From: Candidatus Defluviilinea gracilis
Lineage (GTDB): Bacteria > Chloroflexota > Anaerolineae > Anaerolineales > Villigracilaceae
DNA: 64,000 bases
NCBI GenBank assembly: GCA_016716235.1
Contig: JADJWS010000001.1
Location: 310,001 to 374,000 of the forward strand
Direction: 5' to 3'
Below are positions 7,542-17,596 of the stretch, in pieces (the stretch's first letter is position 1; each line of letters starts with the position of its first letter). Position numbers and translations under genes: made by a program. The notes under the pieces are model-generated. The model did not search any database. It was not told where the DNA came from and saw nothing but the letters and a program-made list of their open reading frames with translations.

Positions 7542-10436
7542 TCAGGGAACCAACAAGGTGGCATACATGGAGAAATGGAAGCCATCCGATGTTGACAACG
7601 CGGAATACGTAGCGGGGAGCGCGCTGAAGGTGTAAGAATAGTATCGGCCTGAACCTGATAATGCGACCCTCCCCGTGAGAGTATTGTTTTGCGGCAGGAA
7701 TACCAGCCAATACGTGCCAGCGGGCATTGTGGTTTGCGTTACCACAGGTTGGGTATTCCACCCGGCGACCGGCGTGAATGCGGCAGTTTCCGCAAGGCGG
7801 GCGCCGGGGGCGTTTCCGTTATTCGCATAAATCCCCAATCGTAATTGACCTCCCGCCGTGGACACATAGTAACTCAGGCTCTGTATCGTCGCGCTCTGTG
7901 ACAACGTTACCTGCTGGGCGATCAAGAGATTTCCCATGCCGGAATACGGAGTTGTCAGAACGCTCGTTTCGCCGATGGTGATGGGCGTCCCGCCCGGAGA
8001 TGTCGATGTGGCTGTGGGCGAATTTGTCGAGGTTGGGGTTCTCGTGGGAGTATTCGTCGAGGTTGCTGTGAATATTGATGTGGGGGTTGCGGTTGGAGTA
8101 TTGGTAAATGTTGCAGTAGATGTCGGGGTACTTGTGGCCGTAGGAGTTGAGGTTTTTGTCGCTGTATGGGTTGGCGTGGCAGTAAACAAGGGAGTGAGTG
8201 TTGCCGTGGGCGTGTATGTTGGCGTGTTGGTGATCGTGGGCGTGAACGTTCGGGTGGGTGTCGAGGTATGCGTTGGGGTATTCGTTATTGTCGGCACAGT
8301 TGTGGGTGTGCTGGTTGGCGCGGCGCCGAGCGCAAAGGTGGCGTAGAACGAGAAGCGGAATGCGCCCGAAGCGGAGGAAGCCGAGTATGTTGCCGGTAAT
8401 GACCCAAAGGTGTAGCCGTAATAACGTCCAGCCCCTGCGTACGTCATGCGACCTGCCAGGGTGTTACTTTGAGGCAGGAATGCCAGCCAATAGGTTCCGG
8501 CGGGAAGCGAAGTGGGCGTGATGACCGCCTGTGTATTCCACCCGGTTACCGGAGTGAAAGCGGCGGTTTGCGCCATCAACGTGCCCGGCGCGCTACCGGA
8601 ATTGTTATAGATGCCCAGCCGTAACTGTCCGCCTGCTGTAGACACATAATAGCTCAGGCTTTGAATGGTTGCGGTTTGCGACAGAGTGACTTGCTGTGCC
8701 ACGAGTTGGTTGCCAGCGCCCGAATAGGATATACCAAGGACTGTTGTTTCGCCGACATTAAAGAAGGGCGATGGCGTGCTTGTCGCGGTGATGGTGGGCG
8801 TGTTCGTTGCAGTGTGAGCGGGCGTGGAGGTGAACGTGGAGGTGAATGTCGGCTGGGGAGTGAAGGTCGGAGTGTTGACAGAGGTTGCGGTGGGCGTGGC
8901 AGATGGACCCGGGGTAGGAGGCGTTCCGTATTCGAAGGCGCCCATATCGCACCCGGCGCCTTGCGGCCGGGCGACGCCGCGTTGATCATCGCTCGCGCAC
9001 ACGCTGTTTACGCCGGCAGAATCCAAGGCAGAACTCCCCGCGATCAAGGCGTGGGTGTTTGTAAATCCGCCATTATTTTCCAACGCGCTCAAGAGCGGAT
9101 CGGTCGTGATTAGATTTGTGCAAGTCGCGCCGGCTGGGCAACCACCCTGCACGACGCTGTCTGTCACAGTAGATGAGCTGGTTTCATCATTCTTGATCTC
9201 ATCGTTCGTGCCGCCGTCTGCCCACAATACGCTATTGGAAATCTGAGGAGCGCTTCCCGTCAAGTTGAGCATCGCGTCGCCTCCCGCCGTGCCGGAGGCG
9301 TTGACGCTGTTATTGCCGGTAAAGGTGACGTTATTGAAAATTGGGTTGCCATCGATATTCAGGATGCCGCCGCCGCCCCATGGCGCGACGCCCGAACTTT
9401 CAAACGAGATATTCCCGCTAAAGGTCACATTCGTGAAGATCGGATTGGCATATTCATTCAAAATTCCCCCGCCACGCCGGGTGGCGGTATTGCCGTTGAA
9501 CGTCACGCGATCAAGCGTGGTCTGGCTATTGTTATTGAACAGCCCTCCGCCGCCCACGGCTGAATTGTTCGTGAAGACCACATCCACCAATGTTGGGAGG
9601 TTGGGTTCATCCACGCCGGGACCGCCCAGCGTCTGAAGATTCAAGCCGCCGCCAGCGGCAAATGTGGCGACGTTATCGATAAAGTTCACCCTCGTGATGG
9701 ACACACTTCCATTTTGCACATACACGCCGCCGCCGATGCCCGCCGTGTTATTGCTGACTGTGATATCCGTGAACGAGGCGCGGCTATAGTTGGCTTCCAC
9801 ACCCGATGTGGAAATAATGAAGACTCCGCCGCCGCGCCCGTTGGCATTGTTCGCTGTGATGAGCAGGTTGCGAAGCGTGGGGCTGGTATTCTGGATGTAC
9901 ATGCCGCCGCCGACGCCGCTCCCCGAATTCTGGTTGCCGCCGGTGATGGTAAACCCATCCAACACGTATGCGTCAGTAAGCGCCCCGTTTGCGGTGACCA
10001 CCGAGTAGGCATTCCCGGCGTTGCCTGCGGTTTGATCGATATCGCCGCTCAACACTGTGCCGTTCGTAGCCGGGTTGGAATTCCGCTGGCTTAAAAGGCT
10101 ATTGCCTACAGTAAAACCGCCATACACCGAAACGCCATTTTTCAACGCGAAGGAACTATTGCGGTCATTGTTGGACTGACTGGCGCCTTCATCGGGATAG
10201 TAAACCCCACCCGCCACCCAGACCTGGTCGCCATACGACGAAGCCGCCAAAGCGTCTTGCAGGCTTGCGTAGGCGGTAGCCCAACTGCACCCGTCCGGGC
10301 TTGGGGCGGTAGAGTTGGCATCTACATACACCACACCCGCGCATGCCGCGCCGGCGGATGACAAGATCGCAAACTGCGACAGGACCATGGCAAGAATAAA
10401 TAACGGGGAAAGAATCGAACGAAAACCGATCTTCAT
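7542..10436 (-). CDS. Secreted beta-helix surface protein with Thr/Pro linkers and two repeated C-terminal domains
   Basis: A 964-residue exported protein. A signal peptide (residues 1-33) ends near SSAGA. A right-handed parallel beta-helix domain (about 38-500) has many NN-x-A-G/GGG turns and ends in a Cys-rich segment typical of choice-of-anchor Q proteins. A Thr/Pro linker (about 505-560), a 140-residue domain, a second Thr/Pro linker (about 705-820) and a second copy of the same domain follow. The start at 10436 is favoured because GAGGAG lies five bases upstream; ATG at 10439 is too close to it. The helix domain is nearly the same as that at 41888-44434, but the C-terminal part differs completely. 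It sits inside the glycan operon and may be a glycosylated adhesin or S-layer-like protein. No sorting signal or membrane anchor was seen at its end. Confidence 0.85.
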   Translation of the reverse strand: MKIGFRSILSPLFILAMVLSQFAILSSAGAACAGVVYVDANSTAPSPDGCSWATAYASLQDALAASSYGDQVWVAGGVYYPDEGASQSNNDRNSSFALKNGVSVYGGFTVGNSLLSQRNSNPATNGTVLSGDIDQTAGNAGNAYSVVTANGALTDAYVLDGFTITGGNQNSGSGVGGGMYIQNTSPTLRNLLITANNANGRGGGVFIISTSGVEANYSRASFTDITVSNNTAGIGGGVYVQNGSVSITRVNFIDNVATFAAGGGLNLQTLGGPGVDEPNLPTLVDVVFTNNSAVGGGGLFNNNSQTTLDRVTFNGNTATRRGGGILNEYANPIFTNVTFSGNISFESSGVAPWGGGGILNIDGNPIFNNVTFTGNNSVNASGTAGGDAMLNLTGSAPQISNSVLWADGGTNDEIKNDETSSSTVTDSVVQGGCPAGATCTNLITTDPLLSALENNGGFTNTHALIAGSSALDSAGVNSVCASDDQRGVARPQGAGCDMGAFEYGTPPTPGPSATPTATSVNTPTFTPQPTFTSTFTSTPAHTATNTPTITATSTPSPFFNVGETTVLGISYSGAGNQLVAQQVTLSQTATIQSLSYYVSTAGGQLRLGIYNNSGSAPGTLMAQTAAFTPVTGWNTQAVITPTSLPAGTYWLAFLPQSNTLAGRMTYAGAGRYYGYTFGSLPATYSASSASGAFRFSFYATFALGAAPTSTPTTVPTITNTPTHTSTPTRTFTPTITNTPTYTPTATLTPLFTATPTHTATKTSTPTATSTPTSTATFTNTPTATPTSIFTATSTNTPTRTPTSTNSPTATSTSPGGTPITIGETSVLTTPYSGMGNLLIAQQVTLSQSATIQSLSYYVSTAGGQLRLGIYANNGNAPGARLAETAAFTPVAGWNTQPVVTQTTMPAGTYWLVFLPQNNTLTGRVALSGSGRYYSYTFSALPATYSALSTSDGFHFSMYATLLVP

Positions 10437-10519
10437 CATAGCTCCTCAACTGTGGTCCGCTTCCATGCGCCAGATGTTCATGGCAGAGCGGAAAATAAAA
10501 ATAAAAAAATCAAAAGGGA

Positions 10520-11698
10520 TTACCCGTTGGCAATCTCTTGAATCAACTCAAAAAACTTGAGCATTACCTTCGACCAATTAAATTTGTCGGCAACCAGCGC
10601 GGTTGCATTGATGGAAATCTTTTCGTGAAGCGCCCGGTCTTGAAGCAAATTTATAACATAGGATGCAAACATTTTCGGCTCATCTGTAACCAAAAGGTGC
10701 GCCCCGTTTTGGGCGTCCAACCCCTCCGCGCCTTTGGAGGTTGCCACCACCGGTGTCCCGATCGCCATCGCCTCCAGAATTTTCAACCGCGTGCCTCCCC
10801 CACTCTGGAGCGGCGCAATAGCGACCATGGACGAGGCGATTAAGGATTTGATGTCCTCGACATACCCCGCGAGGACAATATTTTGGTTGGACGGAAGAGG
10901 CAGGTTTTCATGATCGCCGGTGATCGTCAGTTTCGCATCGGGGATCTGTTGCAACACCAAAGGAAAAACCTCGCCGACAAACCAAAGCATGGCTTCATAA
11001 TTTACGCGGTATTTGAACGGACCCGCAAAGACGATGGTATTGGCTTGCTTTTTTATCTCTCGATTTGCATAGTCGTCGACATCGATACAATTGGGAATGA
11101 CTTCGATCTGATCTTCTTGTCGGGGGAAATTTCTCGCCACCAAACCGCGCTCGGTTTCAGAAACAACCGTGAAAGATCGAAACCCATTGAAAAGCCGAGA
11201 AAGATAAAAACGATATTTGAGCCAGGTCAGGGCATGGCGGGGGCGAATTTTGCCGTCCGGGGAAAATGCGCGGTCATGGAACAAGCCGATCTCGAGTTCC
11301 TCGAACAACGCTGGAATCCCTTGAAAGTATGGATAGTACGCCGCCATCTGCAGTTGAGACGCGATCACGAGATCGACCTTCTGCCCAGAGATGGCTGTCG
11401 TGATCGCGCGCGCCATCTCCGCCGAGAATGTGTCGATCACCGAGCGCGGTTTCATAGACAAAAACCCGAGGCGCGCCTGCCATGCGCCGGGCTCGAACTC
11501 CTTCCACGGGACAACGACAATGTCCGAACACAGGCTTCGGATTTCGGGCGCGTCAGGACGCCCCCCGGTCTGGTCTACAAAACTCAGCAGAGTCACATCG
11601 TGATGACGGCTCAACCCGCGCAAAAGGTTGTAGATGCGCACTTTGGAGCCGTTGTTCACCGGGTATGGAAACCAACGAGAGAGAAAAAGGATTTTCAT
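10520..11698 (-). CDS. Glycosyltransferase family 4 (GT-B)
   Basis: A 392-residue retaining glycosyltransferase. The N-terminus MKILFLSRWFPYP and the NNGSKVR acceptor loop match the plan of the protein at 2889-4118. In the donor half it has VLAGYVEDI and then SGGGTRLKILEAMA with TSKGAEG. It shares one base with the stop of the next GT4 gene upstream (TGATG), so the run of glycosyltransferases up to 15403 is translationally coupled. It precedes the 80-bp gap leading to the beta-helix gene. Donor sugar unknown. Confidence 0.88.
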   Translation of the reverse strand: MKILFLSRWFPYPVNNGSKVRIYNLLRGLSRHHDVTLLSFVDQTGGRPDAPEIRSLCSDIVVVPWKEFEPGAWQARLGFLSMKPRSVIDTFSAEMARAITTAISGQKVDLVIASQLQMAAYYPYFQGIPALFEELEIGLFHDRAFSPDGKIRPRHALTWLKYRFYLSRLFNGFRSFTVVSETERGLVARNFPRQEDQIEVIPNCIDVDDYANREIKKQANTIVFAGPFKYRVNYEAMLWFVGEVFPLVLQQIPDAKLTITGDHENLPLPSNQNIVLAGYVEDIKSLIASSMVAIAPLQSGGGTRLKILEAMAIGTPVVATSKGAEGLDAQNGAHLLVTDEPKMFASYVINLLQDRALHEKISINATALVADKFNWSKVMLKFFELIQEIANG

Positions 11699-12933
11699 CA
11701 GTGGATCAATGATCCGAGGTAACGTTCGATCTCGTCGGTCATGCGGCGCAGGTCGAATTTGGTTCGCGCGGTTTCGCGCCCGGCGCTTCCCAGTTTTTCC
11801 CTCAGCGCCGGCGATTCGATCAACCGTCGCAATGCTTGAGCCAAACCAGTTGAATCACCAGCCTCGAACACGAGTGAGTTTTCGTCGTGGACGAGCATCT
11901 CCGCCGCGCCGCCCACCGCAGTCCCAACAACAGCCAGCCCAGACGCCATCGCTTCCACGATCACCCTCCCGAACGGTTCCTGCCAGATGGATGTGAACAA
12001 AAATATATCGGCTTGCCGGTAAAGCGCCGGTAACGTTTCCTTGGGCTGGGCAGGCAGAAACGTCACGAACGAAGCGAGGGAGGCGCGTTCGACCATCTTG
12101 TGAAGCGAATCGACATAGTCCGGTTCGCCGTCGCCTACAATGGTCAACTTCACGTTGGAGATTCTATTTTTGCCAACGAGATGCGTCACAGCCTCAATGG
12201 CGGTGTGAACGCCTTTCTCGTGCGTAAGCCGTCCAATATATAACAGGGAAATAATTTTGTTCGTCTTTGGCGTTTGCCCGCCTTCCAGATAGGGAGTGGT
12301 ATCGACAGCCCCGAAGACCACGCGCCCCTCCGTCGAGACAATTCCCTGTTGCGCAAATTCTTTACGCATGAAATCGGACGGGAAGAGGATGCGGCGCAGG
12401 TTAAGGCGCGGCTTTTCCTCCCGCGCTACAATGCTCCGGGCGATCGGCTTCAACAATAATTTTGGCAAGCCCGTCATCCATGAGCGCGGGGATGCGTTCC
12501 AATAATTTTCGTATTGGCTGGGAAGCGTGGGCCAGTAATCGCCCAGGTAGTAAACCGTTCGCTCGGGCATCAGAGACTCGGCAAGGGCGGGCAGTGACCG
12601 GGGAAAATTCCACATCCCCCAAATCAGGATGGCATCCGGGTTCCAGTCTTTCACGGTTTCACGAAGCAAATCTAGATTTTCCCGCTCCCGCTTTTTTCGC
12701 CGCGTAAAGAACCACGCCGCATTTTTCAGCGAGGCAAGTTCCATTTCGAGGCGGAGTTCGCGCCGCACCCAGCGCGGGTCGGGAGATTTCAGGTGATCCC
12801 GTTCGTGGGCGCTGGTCAGGATCGTTACCTCATGTCCGCGCGCTCGCAAGCCATCGCCCACTTCCTGGCACCATTGCTCGTATCCGCCGCGGCTGGCAGG
12901 CGGGTAAAAGTTGGTGAGAAACAAGAGTCTCAT
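11698..12933 (-). CDS. Glycosyltransferase family 4 (GT-B)
   Basis: A 411-residue enzyme with the N-terminal motif YPPASRGGYEQ, which binds the acceptor in many GT4 proteins. The donor-binding half shows LLYIGRLTHEKGVHTAIEA and then the E-x7-E motif in FTSIWQEPFGRVIVEAMA, followed by GTAVGG. The two acidic residues contact the donor sugar and phosphate in the family. It is very similar in plan to the next gene (12933-14189), consistent with tandem duplication. Start and stop overlap the neighbouring genes by one base. Confidence 0.9.
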   Translation of the reverse strand: MRLLFLTNFYPPASRGGYEQWCQEVGDGLRARGHEVTILTSAHERDHLKSPDPRWVRRELRLEMELASLKNAAWFFTRRKKRERENLDLLRETVKDWNPDAILIWGMWNFPRSLPALAESLMPERTVYYLGDYWPTLPSQYENYWNASPRSWMTGLPKLLLKPIARSIVAREEKPRLNLRRILFPSDFMRKEFAQQGIVSTEGRVVFGAVDTTPYLEGGQTPKTNKIISLLYIGRLTHEKGVHTAIEAVTHLVGKNRISNVKLTIVGDGEPDYVDSLHKMVERASLASFVTFLPAQPKETLPALYRQADIFLFTSIWQEPFGRVIVEAMASGLAVVGTAVGGAAEMLVHDENSLVFEAGDSTGLAQALRRLIESPALREKLGSAGRETARTKFDLRRMTDEIERYLGSLIH

Positions 12934-14189
12934 CAGGGGCTTCCCGCAGGGCCGACTTGTTTCAGAAACGCTTCGATGCCGTTTGTCATCTGTTGGATGG
13001 TGAATCGCTCTGAGGCAAGTTTGCGGCCAACGTTTACCAATCGGCGACTCAGTTCGGGGTCCGAAAGGAGGCGGGCGATGCGGTCGGAAAGTCCTTGCGC
13101 GTCTTCCGGCTCGAATAACATCTTCTTGTCGTAATGACGGAAGATCTCGCGGCTCCCTCCCACATTAGAGCCGATGACCACCAACCCAGCCATCATGGCT
13201 TCGACGATCGTGCGCCCAAACGGTTCGGGCCACGTGGAGGTGAACAGGAAAACGTCGAAGTCCTTTAACATGGCGGGGATGTCTTCACGGGCAACTTTGC
13301 CGGAGAAGTGAACGATGTTTTCGATTCCCAACTCGGTCACCCGCTGTTGCAGGTACTTTTTGTATTCGGGATGCCCGTCGCCTAGAACGGTCAATTCAAC
13401 TTGATCGGCGAAGCCTTTGTGAGCCAGCAAGCCCAACGCTTCGATTGCCGTGTGCACGCCCTTATCAGGCACCAGCCTGCCGAAATAAAGTAAACGGGTC
13501 GCGCGACCCGTCTTTGTGGATTTCTTTTTTTGCTCGAGACGTTGAAACGGCGCGGGATCGGCTCCCGCATAGACGACCGAGGCGCGCGGCGGAAATTTAC
13601 CGGCGTTCACCAGCGTATCGCGCACATATTCACTGCAACAAATGACATGATCGAACTTGAGGCGCGGCGGATACCCTTGTCGTTTGAGTCGCGCAAGCGC
13701 AAACGACCGGAGAACCCGTTTGAATGCTTCGGTGATCCGTCGATTCGCCGGGGACTTCCAGTAGGCAAGATGCAAATCTTCATCGGTGGGCCAATACGAC
13801 GCCATGTAATACGTCACGCGACCCGGCATCCATTGTTCAGCCCAATACGGCAGGTTGTGCGACATGGCAAACATCCCCCAGAACATGACCACATCGGGCT
13901 TGAACACCTCCATGGCAATTTTTAATTCAGCCAGGTTTTCTTTTTCTTGCCGGGGAAGTTTGAAGAAAAAATCGAGCGGTTTGTAATAATGGATATCCGT
14001 CATCAAGTGTAGCGTGCGGGTCACATTCCCAGAGCGGGCTTCCTGCGCCGATCTCACCCCATAGCGGCTGGTGAGAACGCTCACGGCGTGCCCGCGCGCG
14101 AGCAGTTCGCGCGTCACTTCATGGCAGAGCTGTTCGTATCCGCCCAGTTCGTGCGGCGGGTATTGACTGGAGACAAACAAGATGCGCAT
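12933..14189 (-). CDS. Glycosyltransferase family 4 (GT-B)
   Basis: A 418-residue enzyme that begins with YPPHELGGYEQL, close to its downstream neighbour. The donor half contains LLYFGRLVPDKGVHTAIEAL and the E-x7-E motif in FTSTWPEPFGRTIVEAMMAG, then SNVGGSREI. Both catalytic-domain halves are complete. It overlaps the genes on both sides by one base. The likely job is one sugar addition to the repeat unit of the glycan; the sugar is unknown. Confidence 0.9.
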   Translation of the reverse strand: MRILFVSSQYPPHELGGYEQLCHEVTRELLARGHAVSVLTSRYGVRSAQEARSGNVTRTLHLMTDIHYYKPLDFFFKLPRQEKENLAELKIAMEVFKPDVVMFWGMFAMSHNLPYWAEQWMPGRVTYYMASYWPTDEDLHLAYWKSPANRRITEAFKRVLRSFALARLKRQGYPPRLKFDHVICCSEYVRDTLVNAGKFPPRASVVYAGADPAPFQRLEQKKKSTKTGRATRLLYFGRLVPDKGVHTAIEALGLLAHKGFADQVELTVLGDGHPEYKKYLQQRVTELGIENIVHFSGKVAREDIPAMLKDFDVFLFTSTWPEPFGRTIVEAMMAGLVVIGSNVGGSREIFRHYDKKMLFEPEDAQGLSDRIARLLSDPELSRRLVNVGRKLASERFTIQQMTNGIEAFLKQVGPAGSP

Positions 14190-15403
14190 TACTTCGATCT
14201 CCCCATCGCGCGCCGCAGGGGTTGGATCAACGTTGCGCCGAGGAAAGAACGCAACAAGGAGCCAACAAAAGATCGATTCAGAATCAGCGAAGGTTGGAAA
14301 GACAACGCGCCAAGGAAATGCCGCCGCGCCGCGCGAGTGTTGCCCTGTCCGTAAGCCAGCAAACCAAAAGCATATTCCGCGTTGGCGTAGGCGGGTCGCT
14401 TGAATTCTGTCAGACGCAATTCATGATCGGCAAACAATTTCTCCAACAACCGCAGGGTGACGCGCGTATTCTGCTCGAGGTTGATCGACGCGAACTCGCC
14501 GCGATAGCCCTTGGGCTGATCACCGCATGCCAACTCGTAGAAGGTTTCCACACGCGCCAGCAATGCGGGTCGCGCGATCGCCATCGAACGCAGACACTCA
14601 AACGCGCGGATTTCGTTCTTTGCCTGAAGATATTCCACAGCGGATACGAGGTAAGCGCGGCTGAACGCGCGACGCTGATCCTCGTTCCATTCGCCAGTGG
14701 GGGCTGGTTCGGCTCCGAAATTCTTTTTCACCACTTGCAAGCGGTTCTCGAACTGCCGCGTTGGGTCGGTGGACATACTGCCCGGCAAAATGCGGTGACG
14801 GGTTAATATCTTCGTTGTATGAATCACCTTGAAGCGGCTGGTGATCCTCAGCCACATATCCAGGTCTTCGAGGGCGCGCAAGGAGGTGTCGAAAAAACCA
14901 ACGGCGTCGTAACAATGTTTGCGCACAAACATCGATTCAGGCACCAGGAAGTTGCCATCCACCAGCGCCCAGTATAATTTTTCAGGCGCGATCTCGCGCG
15001 CCTCGATCTGCGGCAACGGTTGGTTCAAATGGTCCACAAACCGATACCCGCAATAGATGCCGTCAGCCTCCGGCTGACCCCGCAACGCGGTAACGAGGGT
15101 TTCGACAAAGTCGGGTTCGTACATATCGTCCGCATCGAGCACGCCGATGAATTTCCCGCGCGAGGCGGTGAGCCCGGTATTGCGCGCGGCGGAAAGCCCC
15201 TGGTTCTGTTGAAAGATCGCGCGGACTGTATCGCCGAACGCGGCAATCACTTCGCGGCTGTTATCGCGCGAGCCGTCGTCCACGACGATAATTTCGACGT
15301 TACGATAGGTTTGCCTCAAAACGCTGTGGATCGCGTCTTCGATGTACTGGGCATGGTTGTAATTAGGGATGATGATGCTGACGAGGGGAAGGGTTTCAGG
15401 CAT
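14189..15403 (-). CDS. Glycosyltransferase family 2 with C-terminal extension
   Basis: A 404-residue inverting enzyme. The GT-A domain covers about residues 1-230: VSIIIPNYNHAQYI, VDDGSRDNS, NQGLSAARNTG, the metal-binding LDADD, and LEDLDMWLRI, which holds the ED pair next to the catalytic base. The last 170 residues are helical with a TPR-like look and end in a basic tail. It is the first gene of a five-gene overlapping run (15403 back to 10520). A palindromic repeat separates it from the next GT4 gene upstream. Confidence 0.88.
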   Translation of the reverse strand: MPETLPLVSIIIPNYNHAQYIEDAIHSVLRQTYRNVEIIVVDDGSRDNSREVIAAFGDTVRAIFQQNQGLSAARNTGLTASRGKFIGVLDADDMYEPDFVETLVTALRGQPEADGIYCGYRFVDHLNQPLPQIEAREIAPEKLYWALVDGNFLVPESMFVRKHCYDAVGFFDTSLRALEDLDMWLRITSRFKVIHTTKILTRHRILPGSMSTDPTRQFENRLQVVKKNFGAEPAPTGEWNEDQRRAFSRAYLVSAVEYLQAKNEIRAFECLRSMAIARPALLARVETFYELACGDQPKGYRGEFASINLEQNTRVTLRLLEKLFADHELRLTEFKRPAYANAEYAFGLLAYGQGNTRAARRHFLGALSFQPSLILNRSFVGSLLRSFLGATLIQPLRRAMGRSK

Positions 15404-15440
15404 GGAAGCAGGTGAACGTTAGGAATGAGGCGTTAAAGAG

Positions 15441-15549
15441 TGTTTCTTAAGTCTTTTTTGGACACGGATCACACGGATTTCACGGAGAAAACCATTTAAA
15501 AATCCGTGTTTGACCGTGTCATCCGTCAAATCCGTGTACTTAAGAAACA
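15441..15549. repeat. Intergenic palindromic repeat, CACGGATTTCACGG family, copy 1
   Basis: The arms TGTTTCTTAAGT (15441-15452) and ACTTAAGAAACA (15538-15549) form a perfect 12-bp inverted repeat. Inside are CACGGATTTCACGG and its near complement. Related copies lie at 19594-19815 and 21165-21251. No protein-coding sequence fits in the 151-bp gap. Confidence 0.65.
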
Positions 15550-15554
15550 GTGCC

Positions 15555-16853
15555 TTAGATGTCTTTGACGGGTTGACGGTCGATCACGGCTTGGAAGACG
15601 CGTTCGAGGCGGGCGAGGTAGCTTTCCCATGAGAAGTTTTTTTCGGCTGTGGCGCGCGCGTTGGCTCCCAAACTCAAACGGAAATCGGAATCGGCAATCA
15701 AGCGGCATAGCGCGGCGGTCATCGCGGTCACATCTCCCGGCGGGACGAGGCTCCCGTTCGCGCCATCCTCCACCACATCCACGATCTGACCGATGGATGA
15801 AGCGACCACCGCCAATCCCGCGGACATATATTCAAAAAGTTTCAACGGCGAAAGCCACATCTCCCGATCCATCGGAGGGTATGGCACAACGGCAATGTCT
15901 GCCGCCGCCATGTAACGCGGCACATCGGAGTGAGATACGATGCCCGTAAAAATAACCGAACGTGCCAAGCCAAGTTCGGCGGCAAGCGCGCTCATGGCGG
16001 CGCGACGCTCGCCATCCCCCACTAAAACAAGCCGCGCCGTGGGCTGAGATTTCAAGACTTCGACAAATGCCGTCAACAGGGTGGGAACGTCGTGCCAGTG
16101 AAAAAAATTTCCCACGAACAAGATTACGGGGTCGTTTTGCAAACCGAGTTTCGAGCGAATATCTTCCCGCGCCTGTCGATCCGGTTTGAAGCGGTCGATA
16201 TGCACCGCATTTGGAAAAACAACAATTTTTTCCGCGGGAACATTCCAATGTTTCATCAGATGCCGCTGACCGGCATTCGTCACACAGATGATGCAATCTG
16301 CCGCAGACAGGTTGTAGCGAAGAATCCCATCCGCTCGCCGGCGCAGTAGACCGGTGATCGGTTTGTTCATGATATCCAATTCCATGATCTGGTCGGCTTC
16401 AAAAAAGATCACATAGGGAAGCCGCAGGCGTTTTGCCGCCATCGCCAGTCCCGAGTTGTACATGCCGTTTCGTTCGTAGATCACATCCGCAGAGTTCAAC
16501 CCGAGCGCTGCCGCGTCGAAATACCGATAGTTCGAAAAGTAATTCAGGTACGGGACGCCAATCAGCTTTTGGATTCGCCAGACGAGTTTGCTTGCCAGCG
16601 AAAACAGAGGAGAAGCCGTCCACGAGCGGCGGGCGGGCGAAACAGCCTCCACGTCCGAAGTGACCGCGAATTCGTCCACAGTCAGCGGGGCGGCAAAGGT
16701 GAGCGAATGTCCGCGGCTGATCAAGCCATGAGACAAATTCCGCTGGATGATGTAGGTGGCATCCGCGGGTTTATCTTTCATCGCGTCTTGAAACGGCGCC
16801 CATTCCGGCACGCCAATGGCAATTTTGAGTTTTCTGTTCGACCCGGAAGGCAT
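15555..16853 (-). CDS. Glycosyltransferase family 4 (GT-B)
   Basis: A 432-residue retaining glycosyltransferase. The donor half shows ILFVGNFFHWHDVPTLL, VLVGDGERRAAM, VIFTGIVSHSDVPRYMAAAD and then PPMDREMWLSPLKLFEYMSAG, where the usual E-x7-E is replaced by the P-L-K-x-F-E-Y form common in GT4 exopolysaccharide enzymes. ATG at 16853 is used; an in-frame TTG lies two codons upstream. It stands 48 bp from the acyltransferase gene upstream and on the other side faces a palindromic repeat. Sugar unknown. Confidence 0.88.
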   Translation of the reverse strand: MPSGSNRKLKIAIGVPEWAPFQDAMKDKPADATYIIQRNLSHGLISRGHSLTFAAPLTVDEFAVTSDVEAVSPARRSWTASPLFSLASKLVWRIQKLIGVPYLNYFSNYRYFDAAALGLNSADVIYERNGMYNSGLAMAAKRLRLPYVIFFEADQIMELDIMNKPITGLLRRRADGILRYNLSAADCIICVTNAGQRHLMKHWNVPAEKIVVFPNAVHIDRFKPDRQAREDIRSKLGLQNDPVILFVGNFFHWHDVPTLLTAFVEVLKSQPTARLVLVGDGERRAAMSALAAELGLARSVIFTGIVSHSDVPRYMAAADIAVVPYPPMDREMWLSPLKLFEYMSAGLAVVASSIGQIVDVVEDGANGSLVPPGDVTAMTAALCRLIADSDFRLSLGANARATAEKNFSWESYLARLERVFQAVIDRQPVKDI

Positions 16854-16901
16854 GATCAATAATTTCGTTGAGGGATTTGAAAATGTTCGAGGCTTCGCGC
16901 T

Positions 16902-17549
16902 TTATTCCGATACTTCGCCGCGGGCAATGTATTCGGCTTTGCTTCCCGCGTTGCGCAGGGTGCGCGCAGGCACGCCAACCGCCAAACTATTCGGCGGCAT
17001 ATCTTTGACGACGACCGCATTGGCGGCGATGACACAGTGATCGCCGATGGTGATTCCGCCCAGGACTTTTGCCCCGGAACTGACGTGCACGTAGTTGCCA
17101 ATGGTTGGGCGCTCCCCTTCTTCATGCTTCGCCCCGATCGCCACTTCTTGAAAGATCAGGCAATTTCTGCCTATCGCTTGCGCGTCGATATACGTGCCGT
17201 GTCCGTGCATGATGATCAAACCAGCGCCGACTGATGACGATGGGGTAATCAACAATGTTTCAAGGGGAGGCAGGAACCATGTTGCGAAGCACAGCAGGAT
17301 ACGATCCCACAGACGGGAAGGTTCGCCCAGCCGATAATACAGCAAGGCGCGAAACTCCTCGATATCTTTGCCATACATGAGCGCGCGAAGTTTGCGCGCC
17401 AGGGTATCGCTGGATTTCTGTTGATAAATCATCAACAACCAACGGTCGATATCCGCTTCGATCACCTTTCTGGCGGGAGAGCGTTTCACCAGCGTCAGGG
17501 CGGGATACAGTTTCAACGTCCGGTAGAATGAGCGTAGTTTTTCCAGCAT
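16902..17549 (-). CDS. Serine acetyltransferase-like O-acetyltransferase (left-handed beta helix)
   Basis: A 215-residue cytoplasmic acetyl-CoA-dependent transferase. Residues 1-110 are helical; the rest carries hexapeptide repeats of the left-handed helix, with HGHGTYIDAQAIG, GNYVHVSSGAKVLGGI, GDHCVIAANAVVVKDMPP and VGVPAR. The order matches CysE/sugar O-acetyltransferases. The start at 17549 (MLEKL) is chosen by comparison with the adjacent paralogue; a longer reading would overlap it. Given its position it more likely acetylates a glycan sugar than makes O-acetylserine, but this is an inference from context. Confidence 0.82.
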   Translation of the reverse strand: MLEKLRSFYRTLKLYPALTLVKRSPARKVIEADIDRWLLMIYQQKSSDTLARKLRALMYGKDIEEFRALLYYRLGEPSRLWDRILLCFATWFLPPLETLLITPSSSVGAGLIIMHGHGTYIDAQAIGRNCLIFQEVAIGAKHEEGERPTIGNYVHVSSGAKVLGGITIGDHCVIAANAVVVKDMPPNSLAVGVPARTLRNAGSKAEYIARGEVSE

Positions 17550-17596
17550 GATGGATACGTGTTCACAATTCCAGGTTTGGTCGGGGGGCGCAACGA